From contig NZ_JAQFVG010000357.1 in NCBI RefSeq assembly GCF_029439455.1, positions 1 through 64,000 on the forward strand: DNA of 64,000 bases. Direction: 5' to 3'. Below, piece by piece: positions 43,868-53,201 of the stretch. Source of the DNA: Caballeronia sp. BR00000012568055. GTDB taxonomy: Bacteria; Pseudomonadota; Gammaproteobacteria; Burkholderiales; Burkholderiaceae. Under the pieces are notes generated by a model. That model made no database searches. It saw only the letters and a program-made list of their open reading frames with translations, and had not been told where the DNA came from. The position numbers and the translations under genes were made by a program. The first letter of the stretch is position 1. Every line of letters starts with the position of its first letter.

Positions 43868-45792
43868 TCCCCGAACTCGGCCACTTTGCGCTGATCACAG
43901 CTTTCGTGCTCGCCGTCGCCGCAGGCATCCTGCCGATGCTCGGCGCGCAATGGAAAATCCAGCGATGGATGCGAGTCGCCGTGCCTTCGGCCATCGCGCA
44001 ATGCGGCTTCGTGATGATGTCGGTGGCGTGTCTCGCGTGGTCGTTCGTATCGAACGATTTCTCGCTTATCTATGTCGCGCAGAACTCGCATTCCGCGTTG
44101 CCGGCGGTGTATCGGCTGACGGCGGTGTGGGGCGGACACGAAGGATCGCTGCTGCTGTGGGCCGCGCTGCTCACGCTGTGGATGCTCGCCGTCTCGTTGT
44201 CCGGGCAGTCGATCACGCTTGCCATGAAGGCGCGCGTGCTCGCCGTGATGAGCTGGATCGATGCGGGCTTTCTGCTGTTCATGCTGCTCACCTCCGATCC
44301 CTTCGATCGCCTGCTGCCGCCCGCGATGGACGGCCGTGGTCTCAATCCGCTGCTGCAAGACCCCGGCATGGTCGCGCATCCGCCGATTCTTTATATGGGT
44401 TACGTGGGCTTTTCGGTGGCGTTCGCGTTCGCCATTGCTGCGCTGTTATCCGATCCACCCGAGCTATCCAACGCCAACTGGGCCCGCACCGCACGCGCCT
44501 GGACGCTCGCGGCGTGGACCTTTTTGACGCTCGGCATCATGCTCGGCAGCGGCTGGGCGTACTACGAACTCGGCTGGGGCGGATGGTGGTTCTGGGACCC
44601 GGTGGAGAACGCCTCGTTCATGCCATGGCTCGCGGGCACGGCGCTGATCCATTCGCTGACCGCCACCGCCAAGCGCGGCGCGTTCGGGGCGTGGAGCGCG
44701 CTGCTCGCCATCTGCACGTTTTCGCTGTCGCTGCTCGGAACGTTTCTGGTGCGTTCGGGCGTGGTCACATCGGTGCATGGATTCGCGTCCGATCCGGCGC
44801 GCGGCGTTTTCATTCTCGCGCTCTTGGCGCTGTTCGCGGGCGGCGCGCTCGCGCTTTTCGCGTGGCGTGCGCCGCGTCTGGCATCGAACGTCGGGTTCGA
44901 TGCGTGTTCGCGCGAGTCGCTGTTGTTATCGAACAACCTGCTGTTGCTGGTGGCGGCGGCGTCCGTCATGCTCGGCACGCTTTATCCGATGGCGCTCGAC
45001 GCGCTCGGCCTCGACAAGATTTCCGTCGGCGCGCCCTATTTCGACAGCGTGTTCGTGCCGATCATGACGCCTGCGATCTTTCTGATGGGCATCGCGCCGC
45101 TCGCGCGATGGAAGTCCGCGCGCCTGCCCGAACTCGCGATGCGCCTGCGCTGGGCCGCGCTCGTGAGCATCGCGACCGCGTTCATTTGGCCAATGTCGCT
45201 GGTCGGTCTCGGCATGGCGCTCGCGGTATGGACGTTCGCCACCGTCGCGCTGAGCCTGGTTGACCGGCTGCGTTCGAAGCGTGTGACGCGCACCATTGTC
45301 GGCATGTGGCTGGCGCATGCGGGCGTGGGCGTGTTTATCGTCGGCGTGACGCTGGTGAAGGGCTATCCGGTCGAACAGGATGCGCGGTTGGCGCGCGGCG
45401 AAAGCGTGGAAGTCGGCGGTTATCGGTTCCGGCTGGATGGCGTACGCGAAATCACCGGGCCGAATTATCGGGCGATGCGCGCGATTATCGACGTCAGCCG
45501 CAGCGGCAAGAGCATCGCCACGCTGCTTCCCGAAAAGCGCAGCTTCGACGTCTCCGACACGCAGACCACCGAAGCCGCGATCGATCACGGCATTCTGCGC
45601 GATCTTTACGTCGCGATGGATCAGCCCGCAGGCGACGACGCATGGACGCTGCGCATCCAGATCAAGCCGTTCGTGCGCTGGATCTGGGCCGGATGCGTGC
45701 TGATGGCGGCGGGCGGTCTGCTGGCCGCGACGTCAAGAAAACGCGTCGTTGCGGCTGCCACGGCCCGCGTGCAAATCGGAACCGGACGATGA
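43864..45792 (+). CDS. ccmF: CcmF, cytochrome c heme lyase subunit
   Basis: 642-residue protein with about 14 membrane helices. The family tryptophan motif is GGWWFWDPVENASFMPW near residue 240, and HEGSLLLWAALLTLW near 95 carries a conserved histidine. It joins heme from CcmE to apocytochromes together with CcmH/CcmI. Length is normal. Confidence 0.96.
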   Translation: MIPELGHFALITAFVLAVAAGILPMLGAQWKIQRWMRVAVPSAIAQCGFVMMSVACLAWSFVSNDFSLIYVAQNSHSALPAVYRLTAVWGGHEGSLLLWAALLTLWMLAVSLSGQSITLAMKARVLAVMSWIDAGFLLFMLLTSDPFDRLLPPAMDGRGLNPLLQDPGMVAHPPILYMGYVGFSVAFAFAIAALLSDPPELSNANWARTARAWTLAAWTFLTLGIMLGSGWAYYELGWGGWWFWDPVENASFMPWLAGTALIHSLTATAKRGAFGAWSALLAICTFSLSLLGTFLVRSGVVTSVHGFASDPARGVFILALLALFAGGALALFAWRAPRLASNVGFDACSRESLLLSNNLLLLVAAASVMLGTLYPMALDALGLDKISVGAPYFDSVFVPIMTPAIFLMGIAPLARWKSARLPELAMRLRWAALVSIATAFIWPMSLVGLGMALAVWTFATVALSLVDRLRSKRVTRTIVGMWLAHAGVGVFIVGVTLVKGYPVEQDARLARGESVEVGGYRFRLDGVREITGPNYRAMRAIIDVSRSGKSIATLLPEKRSFDVSDTQTTEAAIDHGILRDLYVAMDQPAGDDAWTLRIQIKPFVRWIWAGCVLMAAGGLLAATSRKRVVAAATARVQIGTGR

Positions 45793-46328
45793 AACGCTTC
45801 CTTATTCCGATCATCGTGATGGCCGCGCTGGTGGCGCTGCTCGCCGCCGGTCTGCGTCACGATCCGCGCCGCCTGCCGTCCGCTTTGATCGGCAAACCCG
45901 CGCCCGCGTTCGAACTTCCCCGGCTCGATGCCGCGCATACGACGATTTCCTCCCGCGCGATGCACGGACAAGTCTGGGTGCTCAACGTCTGGGCGTCATG
46001 GTGCGAAGCGTGCCGCGACGAGCATCCGCTGCTGATGAAGTTCGCCGCGAAAGGCATCGCGCCGGTCTACGGACTCGACTATCAGGACGATGCCGAACCG
46101 GCGCTGCAATGGCTCGCGCAGGCGGGCAATCCGTATCGGGCGACGCTTGTCGATCGCGACGGGCGTACGGGTATCGACTATGGCGTGTATGGCGTGCCGG
46201 AAACCTTCGTGATCGATCGCGGCGGCGTGGTGCGGTATCGGCAGGCGGGACCGCTGACGCAGGCATCGCTCGATACGGTGATTCTGCCGCTGGTCGCGCG
46301 GCTGCAACGGGAGACGGTGAATGAATAA
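45789..46328 (+). CDS. ccmG: CcmG/DsbE, thiol-disulfide reductant for cytochrome c maturation
   Basis: 179-residue periplasmic thioredoxin-like protein with an amino-terminal anchor helix. The redox motif is WASWCEACRDEHP near residue 75, and the acidic-loop segment GVYGVPETFVIDRGG follows, both CcmG-specific. It keeps apocytochrome CxxCH cysteines reduced. It overlaps ccmF by 4 bp and ccmH by 8 bp. Confidence 0.95.
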   Translation: MKRFLIPIIVMAALVALLAAGLRHDPRRLPSALIGKPAPAFELPRLDAAHTTISSRAMHGQVWVLNVWASWCEACRDEHPLLMKFAAKGIAPVYGLDYQDDAEPALQWLAQAGNPYRATLVDRDGRTGIDYGVYGVPETFVIDRGGVVRYRQAGPLTQASLDTVILPLVARLQRETVNE

Positions 46329-46698
46329 GCGCATCGCAATGAGTTGCGCGTTGGCTTTGGCCGCATCGAGCGCGCACGCGGCGGACGAATCCGACGCCAG
46401 CCGCATCCGGCATCTCGACGAGAGTTTTCGCTGCGTCGTCTGCCAGAACCAGAGTCTCGCGGATTCCGCCGCGCCGCTCGCCGCCGAACTGCGCGCGCGC
46501 ATCCGCGAACAGGTGGCAGCGGGCGCGGCAGACGACGAGATCCGCTCGTACATGACAAGCCGATACGGCGATTTCGTGCTGTATCGACCGCCGATGAAGC
46601 CGCTGACGTGGGCGCTGTGGTTCGGTCCGTTGATCGCGCTGGCGCTCGGCGCGATCGCGATGACGCGCGCCATTCGTCGTGCGAGGCGCACGGCATGA
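46321..46698 (+). CDS. ccmH: CcmH, cytochrome c maturation thiol protein
   Basis: 125-residue protein with a signal peptide (cut near SSAHA), the redox motif FRCVVCQNQSLADS and one carboxy-terminal helix with a basic tail. This is the short CcmH form, with the TPR part encoded separately as CcmI. It overlaps ccmI by 4 bp. Confidence 0.95.
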   Translation: MNKRIAMSCALALAASSAHAADESDASRIRHLDESFRCVVCQNQSLADSAAPLAAELRARIREQVAAGAADDEIRSYMTSRYGDFVLYRPPMKPLTWALWFGPLIALALGAIAMTRAIRRARRTA

Positions 46699-47345
46699 TC
46701 GCGTTCTGGTTAATTGCGGCGGGGATGATGCTGGTGGCCGTCGGCTGCGTCACCGTGCCTTTGCTGAGCGCGCAACGCCGTCACGCCGCGCTGGCGGGAC
46801 TGTTGATCGCGCTGGTGCCATCGGCGGCGATCATGTTGTATATGCGGATCGGCAATCCGGCGGCGCTGGCTTTGGAAAATACGATAAGCGGCGAACACGC
46901 GAATTCGCCTGCATCGCTTGAACTGATGGTGAGCCGTCTTGCCGCACGTCTGCGCCGCAATCCGAACGACGCCACCGGCTGGGCGATGCTCGCGCGTTCC
47001 TACGCCGTGCTCGAACGTCCCGACGATGCCGCCGCCGCATACCATCGCGCGCTGCTACTGAATCCGCGCAACGCCGACCTGCTGGCCGATTACGCCGATG
47101 CGCTCGCCAGCGCGAAAAATGGCGACTTGAGCGGCGCGCCGCAAGCGAATATCGATGCGGCGCTGGCCATCGACCCGGATCATCCGAAAGCGCTGGCGCT
47201 GGCGGCATCGGCGGCGGCGGACCGGCGCGATTACGCAGCAGCGATTCGTTATTGGACGCGGTTGAGGGATGTATCGAGTGGTGACGCGGGCATGGCGCGC
47301 CAGGCGCAGAAGAATATCGACGAGATATCAGCGTTGAGGCGCTGA
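46695..47345 (+). CDS. ccmI: CcmI, TPR-type apocytochrome chaperone
   Basis: 216-residue protein with two amino-terminal membrane helices and a periplasmic TPR domain. The TPR units include NDATGWAMLARSYAVLERPD and DDAAAAYHRALLLNPRNADL, followed by ALAIDPDHPKALALAAS. CcmI presents apocytochromes to CcmFH. It is the last gene of nap-ccm, and its 3' end overlaps the convergent DUF3079 gene by 18 bp. Confidence 0.93.
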   Translation: MIAFWLIAAGMMLVAVGCVTVPLLSAQRRHAALAGLLIALVPSAAIMLYMRIGNPAALALENTISGEHANSPASLELMVSRLAARLRRNPNDATGWAMLARSYAVLERPDDAAAAYHRALLLNPRNADLLADYADALASAKNGDLSGAPQANIDAALAIDPDHPKALALAASAAADRRDYAAAIRYWTRLRDVSSGDAGMARQAQKNIDEISALRR

Positions 47346-47546
47346 AGGCACGACTGACTTCGCGCCTTCGGCAACGTCCAGACCCCAGTCGCCGTGTTCA
47401 TACCAATCTTCGCCGAGCAGTTCCATCGGATGCTGCGTGCGGCTCGATCCGTTGCCGCAGCGCATATTGTCGGTGCCGCAATAGTGATCGCAGCCCCAGC
47501 AATTGCGTTCGGGATGAGTCGGATTGAGCGGAAATTTCTTCGACAT
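47328..47546 (-). CDS. DUF3079 family small cysteine-rich protein
   Basis: 72-residue soluble protein matching DUF3079: FPLNPTHPERNCWGCDHYC and then MRCGNGSSRTQHPMELLGED. Four conserved cysteines (CWGCDHYC and CGNG) suggest metal binding. AAGGAG lies 8 bp before ATG 47546. The family is common in Burkholderiaceae and Pseudomonas; function unknown. Confidence 0.88.
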   Translation of the reverse strand: MSKKFPLNPTHPERNCWGCDHYCGTDNMRCGNGSSRTQHPMELLGEDWYEHGDWGLDVAEGAKSVVPSAPQR

Positions 47547-47623
47547 GGCGATGCTCCTTGAATGTCAGATAGCGTAGGCGCGCATTGGCTGCGCGCCTAT
47601 CGGCCATGTTCCGAACTCACATG

Positions 47624-48829
47624 TTACGACGCGCAATGCGCTGTTTCAGCGCCCGTGAGCAGCAACGCGATCAACTCGCGCACGCTGCGAATCGCCGTGC
47701 CGAACGGCAGCGCTTCACGTCCGCGGAAGAACAGACCGTTGCCGACATCGCCACGCAGCGCTGCTGACAGTCGCGTATCGATACAAAAGTGACCAAACTT
47801 TTCGATGCCGTCGCGCAAGCCGCACACGCTCAGACATTCGAGCGCCTGCGCGCAAGGCTGTTTGCGCGCGCCGATCTTGGTGCGGATACGGTCTTCGTTC
47901 TTGAGATAGCGCATCAGCCACGGCGTTTTCACCGCGCGCGCGGGCAAGCCCGTCACGCTGACAAATTCGACGATATCTTCAGGCGCGGCTTCCGTGAGCA
48001 CGCGCTTGAATTCGGGATGCGCGTCACCCTCTTCGGTGACGGCGAACGGTGTGCCGATCTGCACGCCATTCGCGCCCGCCACGAGCGCCGCACGCAGCGC
48101 TTCGTGACTGTTGATCCCGCCGCCGACGATCACCGGCACATCCGCCCGCGCGATGCCGAGCGTTTCGAACACGGTGTCCAGTTCGCGCAGCACGCGCGCA
48201 AATTCGAAGCGTTCGTTGCCCATGTCCGCGACATCGGTGACGCCGAGATGGCCGCCCGCGTGCGCCGGATGTTCGATCACGATGGCATCGGGCAAGCGGC
48301 CTTTCTTCATCCACTTCTTCAGCACGAGCGCGACGCCCCGGCTATCGGAAAGAATTGGGATCAGCGCGATATCGTGACCTTGCGTGAGATCGGGCAGATC
48401 GAGCGGCAAACCCGCGCCCATCACAATGGCGTCCGCGCCCTGCTCGCACGCGACGCGCACATAGTCGGCGTGTGCAGCCACGGCTTTCATCACGTTCACG
48501 GCGATCATGCCGCGCCCTTGCGACAACTCACGCGCCGCGCGAATCTCGCGTTCCAGCGCGACCAGATTCGCGCGCTCCAGGTTCTCGCGCGTTGCATCGT
48601 CCTTGCAGAAGGCAAGCAGATCGGGATGATGATGCCGCAAGTCGATACTCGCAATCGTCCCCACTGCGCCCTCGCGCGCCACGCTGCCCGCCAGCCGATG
48701 CGCGGAAATGCCCACGCCCATGCCGCCCTGCACGATAGGCAGCACGCTGCGGCCACGAATGACCAAAGGTGAAAATTCGTGCGTGAGGCAAGCCGTCACT
48801 GCGGCCAGTTCGGCCTGATCTCGATTCAT
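47624..48829 (-). CDS. Nitronate monooxygenase-family flavoprotein
   Basis: 401-residue FMN-dependent TIM-barrel enzyme of the 2-nitropropane dioxygenase family. Phosphate and flavin-binding segments are PIVQGGMGVGISAHRLAG near residue 30, EHPAHAGGHLG near 190 with the catalytic histidine region, VIVGGGINSHEALRAA near 235 and GANGVQIGTPFAVTEEG near 255. A longer carboxy-terminal domain with several cysteines suggests the subgroup near enoyl-ACP reductase FabK or uncharacterised NMO-like proteins, so the substrate is uncertain. ATG 48829 is chosen over the frame start at 48916. Confidence 0.85.
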   Translation of the reverse strand: MNRDQAELAAVTACLTHEFSPLVIRGRSVLPIVQGGMGVGISAHRLAGSVAREGAVGTIASIDLRHHHPDLLAFCKDDATRENLERANLVALEREIRAARELSQGRGMIAVNVMKAVAAHADYVRVACEQGADAIVMGAGLPLDLPDLTQGHDIALIPILSDSRGVALVLKKWMKKGRLPDAIVIEHPAHAGGHLGVTDVADMGNERFEFARVLRELDTVFETLGIARADVPVIVGGGINSHEALRAALVAGANGVQIGTPFAVTEEGDAHPEFKRVLTEAAPEDIVEFVSVTGLPARAVKTPWLMRYLKNEDRIRTKIGARKQPCAQALECLSVCGLRDGIEKFGHFCIDTRLSAALRGDVGNGLFFRGREALPFGTAIRSVRELIALLLTGAETAHCAS

Positions 48830-49175
48830 GTTCGATCGCTCATAGAAATACTTCGTCGCAAGGGTATCTCCGAGCGTCGTGATCGGAAAAGAAGCGGATC
48901 GGTCGCGCGTTGACAATCGTCATGCGTGCGGCGTTTCGTGCGCACTCCGGATCATTTATCAACAAACTGCGACGCATTGCCGCTTGCGCATTTTGTACCG
49001 CCTCGTTCAATTCGCGCACTTCGCGCGTCACGGTGTCGCAATTCGTGTTTTGTTATTCGAATCTCAACATTTCGCAACATCTCGCTAAATCGCGCATGGC
49101 ATGATCCGGTCGCGGCGAAAGCCACGTAACGGCGTTCTGCCCGGGACGCTTCGATCCAAACAACCAGCGAATGCA
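48830..49175. other. 346-bp intergenic stretch before cyo
   Basis: Divergent region between the nitronate monooxygenase-like gene and cyoA. It must hold both promoters. A TTGACA occurs at 48910 but without a convincing -10 element. No further gene or clear repeat is seen. Confidence 0.5.
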
Positions 49176-50060
49176 ATGAATGAAAATACTCCACGGCTAA
49201 CAAGACCATTGTTATCGGGGTTGATGGCCAGTCTTTGCCTGTCGGGATGCAATCTTGAAGTGTTGAACTCCAAGGGCGCAATCGGCAAGGCCGAAGTCTC
49301 GCTGATCGCCACGTCGGTCTACGCAATGTTGATCGTCGTAATCCCGGTGATCCTGCTCACCCTCTTCGTGGCCTGGCGCTACCGTGCGTCCAACAAGAAC
49401 GCCACGTATGCGCCGAAATGGTCGCACTCCACTGGCATCGAAGTCGCCATCTGGACGATTCCGACGCTCATCATCCTGTTCCTCGGCATCCTCACCTGGA
49501 AGACCACGCACGAGCTCGATCCGTACAAACCGCTCGAATCGAACGTGAAGCCGATCAATGTCGAAGTCGTCGCGCTCGACTGGAAATGGCTGTTCGTGTA
49601 TCCGGATCTCGGCATCGCGACGGTCAATCAGATCGCGTTTCCGGTCGGCACGCCGGTCAACTTCAAGATCACGTCGGATTCGGTGATGAACTCGTTCTTC
49701 ATCCCGCAACTCGGTGGCCAGATCTACGCGATGGCCGGTATGCAGACCAAGCTGCATCTGATCGCCGATCACGAAGGCGACTACGCGGGCATCTCCGCCA
49801 ACTACAGCGGCGCCGGTTTCTCCGACATGAAGTTCCGCGCGCTCGCCATGTCGCAAGGCGAATTCGACGCGTGGGTGAAGAAGGTGAAGGACGGTCACGA
49901 GAACCTCAGCATGGACGTGTACGCAGATGTCGCGCGTCCGAGCGAGAAGGTTGCGGTGCGTTATTTCTCGACCGTCGATCCGAAGCTGTTCACCAATATC
50001 GTCGGCAAATACAACTACGGGAATTCGACCGTAGGCGAAAACTGTGTAACCAAGGGGTAA
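49176..50060 (+). CDS. cyoA: CyoA, cytochrome bo3 ubiquinol oxidase subunit II
   Basis: 294-residue lipoprotein subunit. The lipobox is LCLSGC near residue 20, two membrane helices follow (SVYAMLIVVIPVILLTLFVA and VAIWTIPTLIILFLGILTW), then a cupredoxin-like domain with VALDWKWLFVYPD and MNSFFIPQLGGQIYAMAGM. The CuA ligands of cytochrome c oxidases are absent, so it is a quinol oxidase. ATG 49176 is used; the frame is open from 49101. Confidence 0.95.
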   Translation: MNENTPRLTRPLLSGLMASLCLSGCNLEVLNSKGAIGKAEVSLIATSVYAMLIVVIPVILLTLFVAWRYRASNKNATYAPKWSHSTGIEVAIWTIPTLIILFLGILTWKTTHELDPYKPLESNVKPINVEVVALDWKWLFVYPDLGIATVNQIAFPVGTPVNFKITSDSVMNSFFIPQLGGQIYAMAGMQTKLHLIADHEGDYAGISANYSGAGFSDMKFRALAMSQGEFDAWVKKVKDGHENLSMDVYADVARPSEKVAVRYFSTVDPKLFTNIVGKYNYGNSTVGENCVTKG

Positions 50061-50064
50061 GCCA

Positions 50065-52074
50065 ATGTTCGGCAAATTAACGCTCGAGGCGATCCCGTAT
50101 CACGAACCCGTCATCATGGGCGCGACTGCGTTCATGGCTCTGATGGTGCTCGCTACGGTGGCCGTCATCACCAAGCTAGGCAAGTGGGGCTGGCTGTGGC
50201 GCGAGTATCTGACATCCACTGATCACAAGCGCATCGGCGTGATGTATCTCGTGCTCGCCTTCCTGATGCTCGTGCGCGGTTTCGCCGATGCCGTCATGAT
50301 GCGCGCGCAACAAGCCGTCGCGATGAATGCGGAAGGACCGTTCCCGCCGCATCACTTCGACCAGATTTTCTCGGCGCACGGCACCATCATGATCTTCTTC
50401 ATGGCCATGGCGCTGCTGGTCGCGTTCTTCAATCTCGTGGTGCCCCTGCAGATCGGCGCACGCGACGTCGCGTTCCCGATGCTGAACTCGCTGTCCTTCT
50501 GGATGACGTTCGCAGCGGCCATGCTCGTGAATATCTCGCTGTTTATCGGCGAGTTCTCGACGGCGGGATGGCTGGCGTATCCGCCGTTGTCGGAGCTGCA
50601 ATTCAGTCCGGGCACGGGTGTGGATTACTACCTCTGGGCCTTGCAGATTTCCGGCGTAGGCACGCTCTTGTCCGGTGTGAACTTCTTCGTGACCATCGTG
50701 AAGATGCGCGCGCCCGGCATGACGTGGATGAAGCTCCCGGTGTTCACGTGGACCGCGTTCTGCTCGAACATCCTGATCATGGCAACGTTCCCGATTCTGA
50801 CCGTGGCGCTCGCGCTGCTCGGTCTGGACCGTTACGCGGACATGCACTTCTTCACCAATGACGGCGGCGGCAACCCGATGGTCTATCTGAACCTGATCTG
50901 GGCCTGGGGTCACCCCGAGGTCTACATTCTGGTTCTGCCGGCTTTCGGTATCTACTCGGAAGTGGTCGCAACGTTCTCGAAGAAACCGCTGTTCGGCTAC
51001 AAGACCATGGTGTACGCAACGTGCTGCATCATGGTGCTGTCGTTCCTGGTTTGGCTGCATCACTTCTTCACGATGGGCTCGGGCGCGAACGTCAACGCGT
51101 TCTTCGGTATCGCGACGATGATCATCTCGATCCCGACCGGCGTGAAGATTTTCAACTGGCTGTTCACGATGTACCGTGGCCGCGTGCAGATGACGTCGCA
51201 GATTCTGTGGACCATCGGCTTCATGATCACGTTCACCATCGGCGGCATGACGGGCGTGATGCTCGCCATTCCGGGCGCGGACTTTGTGCTGCACAACTCG
51301 CTGTTCCTGATCGCGCACTTCCATAACGCGATCATCGGCGGCGTGGTGTTCGGTTACTTTGCAGGCGTGTCGTACTGGTGGCCGAAGGTGTTCGGCTTCA
51401 AGCTGAACGACAAGCTCGGCAAGTGCGCGTTCTACGCGTGGTTCGTCGGCTTCTTCGTGGCGTTCATGCCGCTGTACGTGCTTGGCTTCATGGGCGCGAC
51501 GCGCCGTATGAATCACTACGATAACCCCGCATGGCAGCCGTACTTCATCGTCGCGGCCATTGGCGTGGCGATCATCGCGGTCGGCGTGGTGTTCCAGGTG
51601 GCGCAGATCGTGGTGTCGATCATCAATCGCAACAAGGCGGAATATCGCGATGTGACGGGCGATCCGTGGGGCGGCCGTACGCTCGAATGGTCGATCAGCT
51701 CGCCGCCGCCGGTCTATAACTTCGCGCGCATGCCGCAAGTGAAAGAACTCGACGCCTTCGCTGATGCCAAGGAAACCGGCGTGAGCCTGTATCAGGGCAA
51801 GTTCCGTGGCATCCATATGCCGTCGAATACGAGCGCGGGTCTGCTGGTCGGTCTGATCAGCATGGCGCTCGGTTTTGCGCTGATCTGGCATATCTGGTGG
51901 CTCGTGATTGCGTCGGCGGTGGGGATTGCGGCTGTTGTCATCGGCCATAGCTTCCTCAAGAACGAGGGCTATATCATCCCGGCGTCGAAAGTCATGGCGA
52001 TCGAAGGCTATACGCCGCCGAAGTCGAATGACCGCGCAGGTGTCGCACGCGATCTGGAAGTGGAGGTTCTCTGA
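50065..52074 (+). CDS. cyoB: CyoB, cytochrome bo3 subunit I
   Basis: 669-residue catalytic subunit that reduces oxygen and pumps protons. Heme-copper motifs are WAWGHPEVYILVLPAFGIYS (CuB His and the cross-linked Tyr), VWLHHFFTMGSG and LIAHFHNAIIGGVVFGYFAG (heme ligands). About 15 helices; length equals E. coli CyoB. Confidence 0.97.
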   Translation: MFGKLTLEAIPYHEPVIMGATAFMALMVLATVAVITKLGKWGWLWREYLTSTDHKRIGVMYLVLAFLMLVRGFADAVMMRAQQAVAMNAEGPFPPHHFDQIFSAHGTIMIFFMAMALLVAFFNLVVPLQIGARDVAFPMLNSLSFWMTFAAAMLVNISLFIGEFSTAGWLAYPPLSELQFSPGTGVDYYLWALQISGVGTLLSGVNFFVTIVKMRAPGMTWMKLPVFTWTAFCSNILIMATFPILTVALALLGLDRYADMHFFTNDGGGNPMVYLNLIWAWGHPEVYILVLPAFGIYSEVVATFSKKPLFGYKTMVYATCCIMVLSFLVWLHHFFTMGSGANVNAFFGIATMIISIPTGVKIFNWLFTMYRGRVQMTSQILWTIGFMITFTIGGMTGVMLAIPGADFVLHNSLFLIAHFHNAIIGGVVFGYFAGVSYWWPKVFGFKLNDKLGKCAFYAWFVGFFVAFMPLYVLGFMGATRRMNHYDNPAWQPYFIVAAIGVAIIAVGVVFQVAQIVVSIINRNKAEYRDVTGDPWGGRTLEWSISSPPPVYNFARMPQVKELDAFADAKETGVSLYQGKFRGIHMPSNTSAGLLVGLISMALGFALIWHIWWLVIASAVGIAAVVIGHSFLKNEGYIIPASKVMAIEGYTPPKSNDRAGVARDLEVEVL

Positions 52075-52688
52075 TGTCGTCTCTGTCTCAACACGCTCAC
52101 GCGCATGACGATGCGCACGATGTCGAGCACGCGCATTCGCAATCGGTATTTGGCTTCTGGGCCTATCTGATGACCGACTGCGTGCTGTTCGCGTCCTTGT
52201 TCGCGACCTTCGCGATGTTCGCGATGCAAACCGCAGGCGGCCCGACGCCGAAGCAGTTGTTCGATCTCACCGATGTCGGTTACGAAACCGCGTTGCTGCT
52301 GATGAGCAGTCTGACCTTCGGCTTCGCGATGATCAGCGCGCATCGTCGCAAGCAGCCGATGGTGCTGGCGTGGCTCGGCGTGACGTTCCTGCTCGGCGCG
52401 GGCTTTCTGTATCTGGAACTGCACGAGTTCGCGCATCTGATCGCGGAACAAGCGGGTCCGAACCGCAGCGCGTTCTGGTCGGCGTTCTTCACGCTGGTCG
52501 GCACGCACGGTCTGCACGTGACCTTCGGCATGATCTGGATGCTGGTGCTGATGGTGCAAATGGTCATGAAGACCGGCACGGACGAGCGCCGTCTGCGTCG
52601 TCTCGCGTGTCTCAGCCTTTTCTGGCACTTTCTGGACATCGTCTGGATTTGCGTGTTCTCGTTCGTTTATCTCGGGAGTATGGCGTAA
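52074..52688 (+). CDS. cyoC: CyoC, cytochrome bo3 subunit III
   Basis: 204-residue five-helix membrane subunit with a histidine-rich cytoplasmic start, FGFWAYLMTDCVLFASLFAT, and SLFWHFLDIVWICVFSFVYL at the end. It shares one base with the cyoB stop and one with cyoD (TAATG). Confidence 0.96.
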   Translation: MSSLSQHAHAHDDAHDVEHAHSQSVFGFWAYLMTDCVLFASLFATFAMFAMQTAGGPTPKQLFDLTDVGYETALLLMSSLTFGFAMISAHRRKQPMVLAWLGVTFLLGAGFLYLELHEFAHLIAEQAGPNRSAFWSAFFTLVGTHGLHVTFGMIWMLVLMVQMVMKTGTDERRLRRLACLSLFWHFLDIVWICVFSFVYLGSMA

Positions 52689-53032
52689 TGGCTCAGGCAC
52701 ATAGCAACCATAGCGGCCACCACAGCGACCTGCCGCACGTTTCCGTGCGCGGTTATCTGATCGGCTTCGTGCTGGCTGTCGTGTTGACGGTGGCTTCGTT
52801 CTGGAGCGTGAAGTCGGGCGCGTTCAGCGGCGAAAGCGCACTCGTCGCGCTGGCGGTGCTGGCCGCGATCCAGATGATCGTGCACGTGGTGTTCTTCCTG
52901 CACGTTAACGCGTCGAAGGAACAGCGCTGGCATGCGTGGTCGTTTGCTTACACCATCGCGATGTCGCTGGTGATTATCATCGGGACGGTGTGGGTGATGC
53001 ATAACGTGCATATGTTGATGATGGCGCGATAA
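52688..53032 (+). CDS. cyoD: CyoD, cytochrome bo3 subunit IV
   Basis: 114-residue three-helix subunit: VSVRGYLIGFVLAVVLTVAS, then IQMIVHVVFFLHVNAS and YTIAMSLVIIIGTVWVMHN. It closes the operon. No cyoE heme O synthase gene follows; it must lie elsewhere. Confidence 0.96.
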   Translation: MAQAHSNHSGHHSDLPHVSVRGYLIGFVLAVVLTVASFWSVKSGAFSGESALVALAVLAAIQMIVHVVFFLHVNASKEQRWHAWSFAYTIAMSLVIIIGTVWVMHNVHMLMMAR

Positions 53033-53060
53033 GCGGTTTCATCGACTTTGCGTGATGAAG

Positions 53061-53090
53061 AAGCGGACCTTTCGGGGTCCGCTTTTTTTT
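53061..53090 (+). terminator. Rho-independent terminator of cyoABCD
   Basis: AAGCGGACC-TTTCGG-GGTCCGCTT, a 9-bp perfect stem, followed by T8. It lies 28 bp after the cyoD stop. Confidence 0.92.
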
Positions 53091-53122
53091 GCGTTCACGA
53101 AAACAGGTGGATTCAACACTTA

Positions 53123-53189
53123 TTGACAACCGCCACATACACGCCGACTATATGTCCATAATCTGATTCATCAATCCACAATATGGACA
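53123..53189 (+). promoter_or_regulatory. Promoter and probable IclR operator of the cupin-MFS-SDR operon
   Basis: A -35-like TTGACA (53123-53128) is followed by an AT-rich ACTATATG near 53147-53154. An inverted repeat TGTCCATA (53153-53160) and TATGGACA (53182-53189), with 21 bp between the arms, sits downstream of it. The operon ends in an IclR-family gene, the likely binder. Confidence 0.55.
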
Positions 53190-53201
53190 AAAGGAGACGC
53201 G

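Noticed and set aside
50176..51948. 590-codon open frame on the minus strand
   Set aside because: It is fully antisense to cyoB, which is unmistakable. The frame is His/Arg/Glu-rich and has no ribosome site.
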